A DNA stretch of 43,402 bases from Candidatus Binatota bacterium (GCA_012960245.1 DUBO01000006.1:1-43402), one strand, 5' to 3'. Shown: positions 8,759 to 18,086, numbered from the stretch's first letter. The notes: a model not told the origin generated them from the sequence alone. Numbers and translations: made by a program.

Positions 8759-9988
8759 TCAGGAGTATGCAGAGTTGAAGCGGACGTAGGCCTCGGTGAG
8801 GTCCGACGTGACTATGCTTGCGCGGCCGGGGCCGTGGCCCAGGCGTATGGCGAGAGTGAAGGTATCATTTTTCATCACGCGGGCAGCGCGACGGCGGGCC
8901 TCTTCGGACAACAGCTCGCCGGCCTTCACCAGCGCCACGTCGTCCACCGATATCGCCACGCGCTTGAAGTCGACATCGACGCCAGAATTGCCGAGCGCGC
9001 AGACTATCCGTCCCCAGTTGGGATCGCCGCCCGCGAACGCGGCTTTCACGAGCGTGGACGTGGCAACGGCGCGGGCCGCGCGCTCAGCGTCGGCGTCACC
9101 CGGGGCACCCTCCACCAGCACGTCCACCACCCGCGTGGCGCCCTCCCCGTCGCGCACTATCATGCGCGACAGTTCATCGGTGAGTTCGCCGACGGCCGTG
9201 GCCAACAGCTCGTAACCCGCCGACTTCCTCGAACGTATGGCTTCGCCACCGGCAAGTCCCGATGCCATCAACACCACGGTGTCGTTGGTACTGGTATCGC
9301 CGTCGACGGTGATGCTGTTAAAGCTGCTCGCAACGGCCTCGGCCAACACCGCCCGCGCGGCTCCTGGTGACAAGGGCGCGTCGGTCACCAACACACACAG
9401 CATGGTGGCCATGCCCGGGTGGATCATGCCTGCACCCTTGGCCAGGCCGGCCACCGTAGCGGTCTCCCCGCCCGGCAGTTGCACGCTGCGGGAGGCCCAC
9501 TTGGGAAACGCATCAGATGTCATCATGGCGCGCCCGCAAGCGCTGGCGCGGCGCGTACCGAGCGCGTCGACGGCCAGCGAGATCGCCCGCGTCATGCGCC
9601 GTCGGTCGAGCTGCACGCCTATGACGCCGGTTGAGCAGGGCAGTACGAGGCCAGGCTTTATGCCCAGCCGCTTGGCCAGTTCACGACAACTCCACTCGGC
9701 CAACTTGAGACCACTGCTGCCCGTGGCCGCGTTGGCGTTACCCGAATTGATGAGCACCGCCTGCGCCAGCCCATCGGCCACGTGCTCGCGCGCCACCACA
9801 ACGGGCGCGGCGGCAGCGGTATTGCGGGTAAACACGGCCGCGGTCGGCACCGGCGAATCGGCCACCACGAGCGCCGTGTCACGCCTGCCACCGGTCTTGA
9901 GGCCGCCGTGAACGCCGGCAAAACGAAAGCCCGCCACGGGCCCCGGGGCCGGCCCGGGATCGATCTTCACGCGCGCGGGCCCTGCCAC
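8759..9988 (-). CDS. argJ: Bifunctional ornithine acetyltransferase / N-acetylglutamate synthase
   Basis: Arginine-biosynthesis enzyme that transfers the acetyl group of N-acetylornithine to glutamate, and in bifunctional forms also uses acetyl-CoA. It is an N-terminal-nucleophile-type protein of 409 residues. The precursor cleaves itself before the Thr of the conserved A-T-M-L motif, seen here as Thr195 in HPGMATMLC. Other family blocks are NSGNANA at 81-87, STGVIG at 119-124 and DPNWGRI near the C-terminus. The start appears to be GTG at 9986-9988, preceded by GGGGCGAC; the ATG overlapping the secA stop is out of frame. It follows secA by 40 bp, an order seen in several deltaproteobacteria. 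Confidence 0.96.
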   Translation of the reverse strand: MAGPARVKIDPGPAPGPVAGFRFAGVHGGLKTGGRRDTALVVADSPVPTAAVFTRNTAAAAPVVVAREHVADGLAQAVLINSGNANAATGSSGLKLAEWSCRELAKRLGIKPGLVLPCSTGVIGVQLDRRRMTRAISLAVDALGTRRASACGRAMMTSDAFPKWASRSVQLPGGETATVAGLAKGAGMIHPGMATMLCVLVTDAPLSPGAARAVLAEAVASSFNSITVDGDTSTNDTVVLMASGLAGGEAIRSRKSAGYELLATAVGELTDELSRMIVRDGEGATRVVDVLVEGAPGDADAERAARAVATSTLVKAAFAGGDPNWGRIVCALGNSGVDVDFKRVAISVDDVALVKAGELLSEEARRRAARVMKNDTFTLAIRLGHGPGRASIVTSDLTEAYVRFNSAYS

Positions 9989-10028
9989 CGTCGCCCCGTC
10001 GCCCGCTGGGCCACCGTCGGTGAGGCGC

Positions 10029-12677
10029 TCATGACTTGCCGTGACACTTCTTGTACTTCTTGCCGTTACCGCAGGGACAGGGGTCGTTGCGACCCACCTT
10101 GTTGCCCGTGCGCTTCACTTGTTTTTGTTCGGGAGCGCCACCCTCGCCGCCTCCCCTGCCCATCATCACCGCCGCGCTTTCATCTCGGCGGCGTTCCTCC
10201 ATGCGGTCGACTTCCTGCTCGTCGGCGATACGCACCGAAAACATTTTCTCGACGACATCGTTCTCGTAGGAAAGCATCATGTTCTCGAACATGTCGAAGC
10301 CTTCCTTCTGGTATTCCTGGAGGGGATTCTTCTGGGCGTAACCGCGAAGACCGATACCCTCTTTGAGGTGATCCATGGCCAGCAGGTGGTCCTTCCAGTG
10401 GTTGTCCAGGCACTGCAGCGAGAGCACGTGCTCGAGGTGCCGCACCACCTCGACGCCCATTTCTTCTTCGCGCTTCTCGTAGGCCGCCAGCACCCGCTGC
10501 TGTATGGCGGTTTCAAGCACTTCCACAGTCAAACCGTCGCGCGGCAGGTCGGCCAGTCCAGCGCGCACAAGAAACTGGGCGAACAAGGCGTCGTCGAGCG
10601 ATTCCAGTTCCCACTCGGCCGTTTCGATTTCCTCGTTTGCGTGCAAGGCCACGAGATCTGTAGCCGCGGCGGCTGCCATGCCCAGCACCTCGGTCCTCAG
10701 CTCGCCCTCGGACAGGCATTCGCGACGCCGATGGTACACCACCTCGCGCTGCTTGTTCATCACGTCGTCGTACTCGATGAGGTGCTTGCGGGTATCAAAG
10801 TTCTGGCCCTCAACCCGCTTCTGCGCGTTCTCGATGGCGCGCGACACCATCTTGGCCTCGATGGGCACACCGTCTTCCATGCCCATGCGCTCCATCAGGC
10901 CCTGTATACGCTCGGCGCCGAACACGCGTAGCAGGTCGTCCTCGAGCGACATGAAAAACCTCGACGAGCCGGGATCGCCCTGCCGACCCGAGCGACCACG
11001 CAACTGGTTGTCGATCCGGCGCGACTCGTGGCGCTCGGTACCCACGATGTGAAGGCCACCGGCTGCCAGCACCTCTTCGTGTTCAGCCGCGCACTGCTCG
11101 GTGTATCCGGCCAGCGTGGCCTCCCACTGGGGATCATCCTCGCCGTTGGCGAGATCCTTGCGGGCCAGAAACTCGGGATTACCACCCAGCACGATGTCGG
11201 TGCCGCGGCCGGCCATGTTGGTCGAAATGGTAACCGCGCCCTTGCGCCCGGCCTGGGACACGATCTCTGCCTCGCTCGCGTGGTGCTTCGCGTTGAGAAC
11301 GTGGTGTTTCATGCCCACCTTCTTGAGCGCCGCACTGAGTTTTTCGGAGTTCTCAATGGAGATCGTACCCACCAGCACTGGCTGCTGGTCGACAGTACAC
11401 TCTCGGATCTCCTCGATGACCGCATTGAACTTCTCGCGCTCGGTCTTGTAGACCACGTCGGGCCGATCATCTCGCACCATGGGCTGGTGGGTGGGAACCA
11501 CCAGGACCTCGAGCCCGTATATCTTACCGAACTCCTCGGCCTCGGTCTCCGCGGTGCCGGTCATGCCTGACAGCTTGTCGTACATACGAAAGTAGTTCTG
11601 GAAGGTGATCGTGGCGAGCGTCTGGTTCTCGCGCTCGATCTTCACGCCTTCCTTGGCCTCGACGGCCTGGTGCAGGCCGTCCGACCAGCGCCGTCCCGGC
11701 ATCAGGCGACCGGTGAACTCGTCGACGATGACGACCTCGCCGTCCTGCAGCATGTAGTCAACGTCGCGCTTGAACAGCGTGTGGGCCTTGAGCGCCTGGT
11801 TCACGTGGTGCAGTGTCTCGATCTCGGCAGGGTCGTAAAGGTTGCCCACGCCCAGCAGGCCTTCCATCTTGGTCACGCCCTCCTCGGTGAGGGTCGCGCT
11901 GCGGGTCTTCTCGTCGAGCTTGTAGTCTTCTTCCTTGACCAGGCGAGGAATCAGGCGGTTCACCTGGCCGTATTTTTCGGTCGACTGCTCGGCCGGCCCG
12001 GAGATGATAAGCGGCGTTCGGGCCTCGTCGACCAGAATTGAATCCACCTCGTCAACTATGCCGAAATTGAGCTTGCGCTGGGCGAACTCCTCGGCGTCGA
12101 ACTTCATGTTGTCGCGCAGGTAGTCGAAACCAAACTCGTTGTTCTGCCCGTAAGTGATGTCGGCGCGGTAAGCCTCGCGTCGCTCCTGCTCGTCCATGTC
12201 GGGGTAAACAATACCCACCGACAAGCCGAGGTACTTATACACGCGCCCCATCCAGTCGGCGTCGCGACGGGCGAGGTAGTCGTTGACCGTGACCAGGTGG
12301 GCACCCTTGCCCTCGAGCGCGTTGGCCACCAGGGCCAGGGTGGCCACAAGCGTTTTGCCTTCGCCGGTCTTCATCTCGGCTATCTTGCCGTCGTGCAGTA
12401 TGTGACCACCGATTAGCTGCACGTCGTAGTGACGCATACCCAGCACCCGCGTCGCCACCTCGCGCACGCCTGCAAAAATCTCGGGTAGCAGGTCGTCAAG
12501 CTCTTCGCCACGGTCGAGCCGTTGGCGCCAGTCGGTTGAAATCGAGGCAAGAGCCTGTTCGTCGAGCGCCTGCATGTCCGGCTCAAGTTCGTTGACACGG
12601 GCAACGAAGGGCCGCATGCTTTTGACATACTTATCGCTGGCCGTGCCGAAAATCTTTCGTACCGAATCAACCAGCAT
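10029..12677 (-). CDS. secA: Preprotein translocase ATPase SecA
   Basis: Motor ATPase that drives unfolded preproteins through SecYEG. The product is 882 residues. Walker A is MKTGEGKT near 102-109, and Walker B/DEAD-like VDEVDSILVDEARTPL follows. The conserved TGTAETEAEEF, TNMAGRGTDIVLGG and LRGRSGRQGDPGSS segments are present. The C-terminus has the complete SEC-C zinc motif CPCGNGKKYKKCH. The frame is open further upstream, but ATG 12675-12677 has a good GGGGAG site 7 nt before it and gives the family start MLVDSVRKIFG. It overlaps the end of the DUF362 gene by 11 bp and is followed by argJ. Confidence 0.98.
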   Translation of the reverse strand: MLVDSVRKIFGTASDKYVKSMRPFVARVNELEPDMQALDEQALASISTDWRQRLDRGEELDDLLPEIFAGVREVATRVLGMRHYDVQLIGGHILHDGKIAEMKTGEGKTLVATLALVANALEGKGAHLVTVNDYLARRDADWMGRVYKYLGLSVGIVYPDMDEQERREAYRADITYGQNNEFGFDYLRDNMKFDAEEFAQRKLNFGIVDEVDSILVDEARTPLIISGPAEQSTEKYGQVNRLIPRLVKEEDYKLDEKTRSATLTEEGVTKMEGLLGVGNLYDPAEIETLHHVNQALKAHTLFKRDVDYMLQDGEVVIVDEFTGRLMPGRRWSDGLHQAVEAKEGVKIERENQTLATITFQNYFRMYDKLSGMTGTAETEAEEFGKIYGLEVLVVPTHQPMVRDDRPDVVYKTEREKFNAVIEEIRECTVDQQPVLVGTISIENSEKLSAALKKVGMKHHVLNAKHHASEAEIVSQAGRKGAVTISTNMAGRGTDIVLGGNPEFLARKDLANGEDDPQWEATLAGYTEQCAAEHEEVLAAGGLHIVGTERHESRRIDNQLRGRSGRQGDPGSSRFFMSLEDDLLRVFGAERIQGLMERMGMEDGVPIEAKMVSRAIENAQKRVEGQNFDTRKHLIEYDDVMNKQREVVYHRRRECLSEGELRTEVLGMAAAAATDLVALHANEEIETAEWELESLDDALFAQFLVRAGLADLPRDGLTVEVLETAIQQRVLAAYEKREEEMGVEVVRHLEHVLSLQCLDNHWKDHLLAMDHLKEGIGLRGYAQKNPLQEYQKEGFDMFENMMLSYENDVVEKMFSVRIADEQEVDRMEERRRDESAAVMMGRGGGEGGAPEQKQVKRTGNKVGRNDPCPCGNGKKYKKCHGKS

Positions 12678-13797
12678 CGCCAGTCTCCCCACCTCGCGCG
12701 CCCGGTGCCGTGACCGGCCGCCGGTAGCGGTCAAACATCTGGCCCCATGGCGTCTGCTCGAATTCGCGTATGCGGCGGCGCCCTATCGTGGGGTACCACA
12801 GGAAGTCGTGGTAGACGTTAGACGCGAACGGTGCCCAGCCCATCAACGGCGAATGCAGCGCGGCCTTTTCAAGAAAACGCAGCGGTCCGCGCCTGAGCAT
12901 CTGGTCACCCCAGATCACCAGGCTCCGCCGCGTGCTGAAGGCAGGGTTAAACTCCCGCAGCTCGTCGCCGACGATATCAATCCTGGATACATCGGCACAA
13001 CCCAGCTCGCGCTCGTGGCACATGGCCAGGTAAGGAATCTCCATAGGATCAAAACCCATCATCTTTGCCGCGACCGCGTCCACGGCCACGCTGTCTGCGC
13101 CGGCTATGAGAACGTTGCCAATCCTGGGCACCATTGTACGCGGTCCGGCTCCGTCGCCACAGACCGTGCCGTCCATCACGGCAAAAATACCCGGGTGCAG
13201 CTCTTTCTGCATTATAACAAGATCGACAAGCACCTCGTGGATGTGCTTGTGAGCGTAGTGGCGCACCTCCTTGAGCAGGCCACCGAACGAATTCTTTATG
13301 GCCCCGGTAGTCGTGGAGTGCCCGTGCGTCTTGACGGTCGGCAGGTGCAGTACCTGTCGGCCCTCGTACATGGCCGGTATCTCGATGCCGTCGGGAAATA
13401 TATCGTTGAGCTTCAACAGCGGACGCTCAAAACGGTGGGTCTTCCACTCCACGTCGGTGAGCGGGATAAACGGCAGATCGTAATGGTCGAGCACCCCCTG
13501 CCAGAGGTTGTTGCGACAACCCTTCAGGGGGTCGGTGACAACGGTGCGATTTTCGACCGGCAGCAGCCTCTGGGGGGCAAAACCGTCGCCCAGCATGGTG
13601 CGCAGGACCCCCTCGAGCTGCCAGGGCTGGCTCGAACAGGCCGGGAAATACCGGGTCCACGACAGGTTGAGCTTGACCAGGGTGTCCACCTGGTCGGAAA
13701 GCTCCGAACGGTAGTCGGCCGCCTCCATCACGCGGCGGTAGTCGTCCAGCACCGTCTCTGGGCTGGTTCTTACTATGCCGACTACACTTGTACTCAT
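12667..13797 (-). CDS. DUF362 domain-containing protein
   Basis: A 376-residue protein with DUF362 hallmarks: an N-terminal substrate-like segment, VLHLPTVKTHGHSTTTGAIK (Lys-Thr-His) and the block AVDAVAAKMMGFDP near 250. DUF362 proteins are found widely in anaerobes and environmental bacteria; many carry ferredoxin domains, but this one has no Cys clusters and is the stand-alone form. Enzymatic role unknown. It starts at ATG 13795-13797, 22 bp after the UbiA-family gene, and its 3' end overlaps secA by 11 bp, so it sits in the engB-ubiA-DUF362-secA transcription unit. Its last residues (GARGGETGDAG) are low-complexity. Confidence 0.85.
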   Translation of the reverse strand: MSTSVVGIVRTSPETVLDDYRRVMEAADYRSELSDQVDTLVKLNLSWTRYFPACSSQPWQLEGVLRTMLGDGFAPQRLLPVENRTVVTDPLKGCRNNLWQGVLDHYDLPFIPLTDVEWKTHRFERPLLKLNDIFPDGIEIPAMYEGRQVLHLPTVKTHGHSTTTGAIKNSFGGLLKEVRHYAHKHIHEVLVDLVIMQKELHPGIFAVMDGTVCGDGAGPRTMVPRIGNVLIAGADSVAVDAVAAKMMGFDPMEIPYLAMCHERELGCADVSRIDIVGDELREFNPAFSTRRSLVIWGDQMLRRGPLRFLEKAALHSPLMGWAPFASNVYHDFLWYPTIGRRRIREFEQTPWGQMFDRYRRPVTAPGARGGETGDAG

Positions 13798-13819
13798 ATT
13801 CTCAGACCCGCCCGGCCGG

Positions 13820-14710
13820 CTATCCTCCCGCCCCGGCCGCCAGCTGACTATACAGCAGCAGCACTACAGTTGCCGCCCACAGCGCTATGCCTGCCTGCAG
13901 GGGCAAATCTCCCAGCAATACGTCGGTGGGCGAACCGCCCTGCTGCCTGCCGTAAACCAGAAACAGGTATCGGAAAACCCCGAAGACCACAAAGGGAATG
14001 GTCAGGTACATGCGATCCGTACCCAGGTTGGCAGCCACCGCAGGGCTCAGCGTGTACAGGACGTAGACAAACATGGTCAACAGACCCGAGATGGTTACCA
14101 GTTTGTCGAGCAGCTCGGGGTCATAGCGCCCCAGCACCTCGCGGTGACCAGTGGCGCTGCCGGCCAGAAGCGTGACCTCGTGCCTGCGCTTAGCTAGGGC
14201 GAGAAAGAGCGCGAGAAAAAAGGTGCACACGAACAGCCACGCCGACATTCGAGCGTTGACGGCCACCACACCCGCCGCCGCGCGCAAGCAGAAGCCGGCG
14301 GCGATGGCCACCACGTCGACCACCGGGACGTGCTTGAGCCACGAGCTGTATAGCAGCTGAAGGCCGAGAAACACGGCGACCACCAAGGTAAAACGAGCGC
14401 CGAGCAGCAAGCCGCCCCCCACGGCCACCAGCGCCAACGCAACGGTTAACGCGCAAGCCGCGGGTGTCCCCACGCGCCCGGCTGCCAGCGGACGGTCACA
14501 CTTGAGCGGGTGCAGTCGGTCGCGTTCGCGGTCGACAAGGTCGTTAAAAACGTAGGCTGCGCTCGACGCCGCGCAGAAACACAGCAGCGCGATGCCCGCG
14601 TTGCTGAAACCCTCGCCCTCGAAGAGCCTGCCCGAGAACAACAGGGGCGCGTATACGAAGGCGTTCTTTGTCCACTGCGCGGGCCTGGCCAGCACCAGCA
14701 GGTCTTTCAC
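13820..14710 (-). CDS. UbiA-family prenyltransferase, decaprenyl-phosphate phosphoribosyltransferase type
   Basis: Integral membrane aromatic/phosphoribosyl prenyltransferase of 296 residues with about nine hydrophobic helices. The first Asp-rich motif is NDLVDRERD at 56-64, followed by HPLKCDRPLAAG. That NDxxDxxxD-HPxKxxRPxAAG arrangement matches the DPPR-synthase branch (mycobacterial Rv3806c), which attaches phosphoribose to decaprenyl phosphate on the way to lipid-linked arabinose. In Gram-negatives the physiological product is often unknown; it may feed an envelope glycan or hopanoid-ribose-like lipid. The ATG overlaps the engB stop by 4 bp, and DUF362 follows 22 bp downstream. Confidence 0.88.
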   Translation of the reverse strand: MKDLLVLARPAQWTKNAFVYAPLLFSGRLFEGEGFSNAGIALLCFCAASSAAYVFNDLVDRERDRLHPLKCDRPLAAGRVGTPAACALTVALALVAVGGGLLLGARFTLVVAVFLGLQLLYSSWLKHVPVVDVVAIAAGFCLRAAAGVVAVNARMSAWLFVCTFFLALFLALAKRRHEVTLLAGSATGHREVLGRYDPELLDKLVTISGLLTMFVYVLYTLSPAVAANLGTDRMYLTIPFVVFGVFRYLFLVYGRQQGGSPTDVLLGDLPLQAGIALWAATVVLLLYSQLAAGAGG

Positions 14711-15315
14711 CGCGGCCGGCCCTCGCTGCCCAGGGCCGTCTGCCAGGCTTCGTCTATGCAGGCCCAGAGTTCCTTTACGCCCGCACCCGTATTCGACGAA
14801 GTAGCATACACCGGCACGTCGCCTGTCTGCGCAGAAATCTCGCGAATGGCCGTCTGCGTTTTAGCCCGCGACAACTTGTCGCACTTGGTCAGCACCCACA
14901 GCCACGGTACGCCGGCCTCGTCGAGAAACGCGCCCAGCTCTATTTCCTCGGTCTGTGGCCCGCGCCTGACATCTATGAGTATGAGCACCGCCACGAGCTC
15001 TTCGCGGTCGGACAAGTATCCCTCGACGAGCTTTTTCCACTCCGCGCGCTCACCGCGCGACCGCTTGGCGTAACCAAAGCCGGGGAGGTCAACCAGGCGC
15101 AGGCGTTCGTTGATGGCGTAGAAGATCAGGCCGCGGGTGCAGCCCGGGGTGCGACTGGTGCGGGCAAGTCGCCGGCGTCCCAGCAGGCTGTTGATGAGCG
15201 AGGACTTGCCGACGTTGGATCGACCGGCGACGGCCACCTCGGGGCCGACCGCCCGCGGCAACGCGGCTGCCGAATTGGCCTCGGCCGCGAACTCCACGCT
15301 TCGAACCCTGGCCAC
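14707..15315 (-). CDS. engB: Ribosome-biogenesis GTPase EngB/YsxC (YihA)
   Basis: Small TrmE-Era-EngA-YihA-type GTPase (202 residues) needed for large-subunit assembly and associated with division defects when depleted. All G motifs are present: G1 GRSNVGKSS, the G2 Thr in the TPGCTRG segment, G3 DLPGFG and G4 TKCD. The C-terminal ATSSNTGAGVKEL supplies G5. The start is ATG at 15313-15315. Its stop overlaps the next gene's ATG by 4 bp. It is separated from the upstream lipoprotein gene by 58 bp with no recognisable terminator. Confidence 0.97.
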   Translation of the reverse strand: MARVRSVEFAAEANSAAALPRAVGPEVAVAGRSNVGKSSLINSLLGRRRLARTSRTPGCTRGLIFYAINERLRLVDLPGFGYAKRSRGERAEWKKLVEGYLSDREELVAVLILIDVRRGPQTEEIELGAFLDEAGVPWLWVLTKCDKLSRAKTQTAIREISAQTGDVPVYATSSNTGAGVKELWACIDEAWQTALGSEGRPR

Positions 15316-15373
15316 GACTTCAACTTACCGCGGCCAGGTGCCGCCAACGCGACAACGGGCGGCGCTTCCGCTT

Positions 15374-15994
15374 TCAGCCCGCGCCCAGTTGCGACTTGAT
15401 CGCGCGCACCTGGTTCACAAAGCTCTCCTTGATGGCGCTTTCCTGTACACCGGTACCGATGGGTAGCTGGATCTTGTCGGTCTGTTTCGCCTTGTACACG
15501 TACATGGTCCTGCTGCCGTCGGGCGAAGCCTCCAGCGAGTAAGTGGCGTCGATGTCGACCATGGCCGACTCCAGGGTCTTCAAGTGCATGACCTTGTTGG
15601 CGTCGTCATAGGTCATCTCCAGCTTGAGCATCTGGAGATTGCCCAGGGCCAGCATGTGCACCTCGACTTCCTTGCGATTACCCTCGTCGACCAGCACTTC
15701 GCTCTTCTTGTACTGCTCGCTGGTCTCGGCGAGACGCCCGGGGTTCTTCATCGACTCCCAGATCTTGTCTGCCGGTGCGTCGATGCGCGAGTGTAGCTCG
15801 ATGGTAAAGACCTTGCCGTCCTTGATAAGCTCGGAAAATGCGATCTCTTTTATGTCGCCTTCCCACTGCCTGGCTGCCTTGCCCGTATTGAGAAGGCCCA
15901 TGATGGCGTCGCAACCCGAAAGACCGAGAAACGCGGTCACGCAGACAGCGACCATACCAGCCCTGAAATTATTATTCGTCCTGAAATACCGCAT
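15374..15994 (-). CDS. SRPBCC-like lipoprotein
   Basis: A 206-residue exported protein. Residues ~12-28 form a lipoprotein signal ending in the lipobox LSGC (Cys28). The mature part resembles a START/SRPBCC (polyketide-cyclase-like) domain: an initial strand FTIELHSRIDAPADKIWES, a central stretch LQMLKLEMTYDD and a long C-terminal helix with IKESFVNQVRAIKSQL. Such domains bind hydrophobic ligands; the ligand is unknown. I chose ATG 15992-15994 because AGGGG lies 9 nt upstream. The longer frame to 16066 has no signal at its start. Asp28+2 (CysAsp, an inner-membrane-retention signal in enterics) is noted, but that rule does not hold in all phyla. Confidence 0.8.
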   Translation of the reverse strand: MRYFRTNNNFRAGMVAVCVTAFLGLSGCDAIMGLLNTGKAARQWEGDIKEIAFSELIKDGKVFTIELHSRIDAPADKIWESMKNPGRLAETSEQYKKSEVLVDEGNRKEVEVHMLALGNLQMLKLEMTYDDANKVMHLKTLESAMVDIDATYSLEASPDGSRTMYVYKAKQTDKIQLPIGTGVQESAIKESFVNQVRAIKSQLGAG

Positions 15995-16111
15995 CTTATA
16001 TAACCCCTGTAATATTCTCTTACCCAGCGGCCGGATACTTACGCCCGCCCCGGTAGATAATGACACCCGAAAACCTATAGCAGGCCCACTCGGTTCACAA
16101 GAGGAGGAGAG

Positions 16112-16858
16112 TCAGCGCTCCACGCGCAGAACCGAGCCCGCAGGCAGGCGCCCCATAAGATCGTCGAGGGCCGCGTCCACGTACTGTTCGTCGCGGGATT
16201 CGAGTGTGAGCTTGACCGAGTACTCGCTGCGATCCAGGCGCGGATAGCTACCCAGCAGGAGCTCGGAAAAAGCTTCGAGCGTGGCGTCGAGCGAAGGTGC
16301 GATGGCCGCCTCGTCACTGCTCACGTAAACCTGCCTCAGGTACCAGGGCTGCCCGCGCAAGCGATCGCGCAGGCCAGCGACCTTGGCCTTGAAAATCTCG
16401 GGTATGCCCGGCAGCACGTACACGTTCTCGATCATCACGGTCGGAAACCTGAAGTGTTCGTCCGCCACGAGTTCGGCACCCGCGGGCACCTCGGCCATCT
16501 TCAGGTGAGCGGGCGTGAGATCACCGTCTATCCAACCGTCGATGAGCTGCCTCAGCTCGGGGTGTATCACCACCTCGCGATCAAAAGCGCCGGCCACCGC
16601 ACCGATGGTGATGTCGTCGTGGGTCGGGCCCACCCCACCGGAGGTGAACACGACATCGAACTCGGCCGAGTAACGCGCCACGGTATCGGCGATGGTCTCA
16701 GTGTCGTCGGGAATGACGACTACGCGGTCGAGCGACACACCGAGTTCGCGTAGTTCGCGCGCGAGCAAGCCGGAGTTGCTGTCTACGACCTTGCCCGAAA
16801 GGATCTCGTTGCCGATGACCACCATCGCGGCGGTACTTGGATTACGTACTGCTGTCAC
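16112..16858 (-). CDS. CinA-type MoCF-domain protein (competence/damage-inducible protein A, N-terminal type)
   Basis: A 248-residue protein with the CinA N-terminal (COG1058, molybdopterin-binding-like) fold. The block VIGNEILSGKVVDSNSGLLA is at the start, FTSGGVGPTHDD follows and LPGIPEIF closes the domain. The C-terminal nicotinamide-deamidase domain of full-length CinA is missing, so this is the short form seen in many bacteria and archaea. Proposed activities for this domain include ADP-ribose pyrophosphatase or FAD-related chemistry; the role here is not established. The start is GTG at 16856-16858. It lies 40 bp after the sigma factor gene, probably in the same transcript. Confidence 0.9.
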   Translation of the reverse strand: MTAVRNPSTAAMVVIGNEILSGKVVDSNSGLLARELRELGVSLDRVVVIPDDTETIADTVARYSAEFDVVFTSGGVGPTHDDITIGAVAGAFDREVVIHPELRQLIDGWIDGDLTPAHLKMAEVPAGAELVADEHFRFPTVMIENVYVLPGIPEIFKAKVAGLRDRLRGQPWYLRQVYVSSDEAAIAPSLDATLEAFSELLLGSYPRLDRSEYSVKLTLESRDEQYVDAALDDLMGRLPAGSVLRVER

Positions 16859-16898
16859 CGTATTGCCGTCACCGTGGCTGAAACCTTAACACGCTGGG

Positions 16899-18086
16899 TC
16901 AACCGCGGCTATCTTCGAGCAGCGGCGGTTGCTCACCCAGTGCGTCGACGAGGAACTCGCGTAGTTTTTTCTTGAGCGCGGCCTCCACCTGTCTCACCCT
17001 CTCTCGGCTCACGCCCCAGCGCTCGCCCAGTTCGGCAAGAGTTACGGGGTCTTCAGACACCAGGCGCTCGCGCCAGATCTGCTCGTCGCGCCCCGACAGC
17101 GTTTCGCTGAAAATATCGAGCTGCTGCTTCATCAGCGAAAAAAACTCTGAGTCGGCGACGTCTTCTTCAACGTTCGCCTCGCTGGGGATGAGATCGAGTA
17201 CCCGGGTCTCGGTGTCTATGCCCACCGGGGCGTCGGCAGAAACCTCGGCAGACATGGCCATGCGCAGCTGCATTTCCTCGACGTCACGTTCGCGCACACC
17301 GAGGTTCTCGGCCAGTTGCACCGTGGTGGGCGTAAACCCGCTGGCTTCGAGCCGGGATTTTTCCTTCTGCAGGTTGAAGAACAAGCGGCGCTGGGCCTGG
17401 GTGGTACCCACCTTGACCATGCGAAAATTGTTCATGACGTAGCGGATCACGTAAGCGCGTATCCACCACACCGCGTAGCTCGGCAGGCGAACACCGCGGT
17501 GAGGATCAAACCTGCGCACGGCTTCGAGCAGGCCGACGTTGCCTTCCTGTATGAGGTCGAGAAGGTTGTGCACGGCGCGTTGGTACTCGCGCGCCACCTT
17601 GACCACGAACCTCAGGTTGGACGTGACCAGGCGGTAGGCGGCCTCCTCGTCGCCGGTTTCGTGAAAGCGCACCGCCAGCTCGTGCTCCTCCTCGGGCGAA
17701 AGCATCGGGTAGCGACGCATCTCGGCCATGTAGGCCTGCAGTGAATCGCGCAGGGTGAGCGCGCCGCTGTCGGCCAGCTCTATTACCTCGGGGGCCGGCG
17801 TGGCAGCCTTCTTCGAAGTCGCCGGCTCGTCTACGACTTCGACTTCCGCCGCGTCTACTTTGGCCGTGTCACCGTCAGATCGGTGGGCGTGGGGCGGATC
17901 AATAACGACGGCCTCGAGCTCCAGCGGATCGAGTTCAAGCGAGTCGATATCGTCCGCGTCGATCGTTTCCGCATCGGCATCTTCAGCGGCGGCGTGCTTG
18001 GAGTCTGGAATGTCCACCGCGCCGCTGTCAGGTCCGCCGGTGTTGCTGCCGCGGCCTCTACGGCCTGTTTTGCCGGAGTCTTTCAT
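16899..18086 (-). CDS. rpoH: RpoH-type (sigma-32) RNA polymerase sigma factor with acidic N-terminal extension
   Basis: Alternative sigma factor of about 395 residues. Region 2 contains LDLIQEGNVGLLEAVRRFDP and YAVWWIRAYVIRYVMNN. The RpoH box is clear as AQRRLFFNLQKEKSRL, and region 4 ends with the helix-turn-helix LGERWGVSRERVRQVE. It therefore should direct a heat-shock or envelope-stress regulon. RpoH is usually ~285 residues; here ~110 residues of Asp/Glu/Ala-rich, low-complexity sequence precede region 1.2. I prefer ATG 18084-18086 (GAGAG 10 nt upstream) over a TTG at 18120-18122, which lies just beyond a 14-bp tandem repeat. Downstream of rpoZ and likely co-transcribed with it. Confidence 0.92.
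   Translation of the reverse strand: MKDSGKTGRRGRGSNTGGPDSGAVDIPDSKHAAAEDADAETIDADDIDSLELDPLELEAVVIDPPHAHRSDGDTAKVDAAEVEVVDEPATSKKAATPAPEVIELADSGALTLRDSLQAYMAEMRRYPMLSPEEEHELAVRFHETGDEEAAYRLVTSNLRFVVKVAREYQRAVHNLLDLIQEGNVGLLEAVRRFDPHRGVRLPSYAVWWIRAYVIRYVMNNFRMVKVGTTQAQRRLFFNLQKEKSRLEASGFTPTTVQLAENLGVRERDVEEMQLRMAMSAEVSADAPVGIDTETRVLDLIPSEANVEEDVADSEFFSLMKQQLDIFSETLSGRDEQIWRERLVSEDPVTLAELGERWGVSRERVRQVEAALKKKLREFLVDALGEQPPLLEDSRG

Noticed and set aside
12574..14175. 533-residue plus-strand open frame
   Set aside because: Antisense to secA, the DUF362 gene and the UbiA-family gene, all with strong family motifs. The translated sequence is Arg/Pro/His-rich with no recognisable domain.
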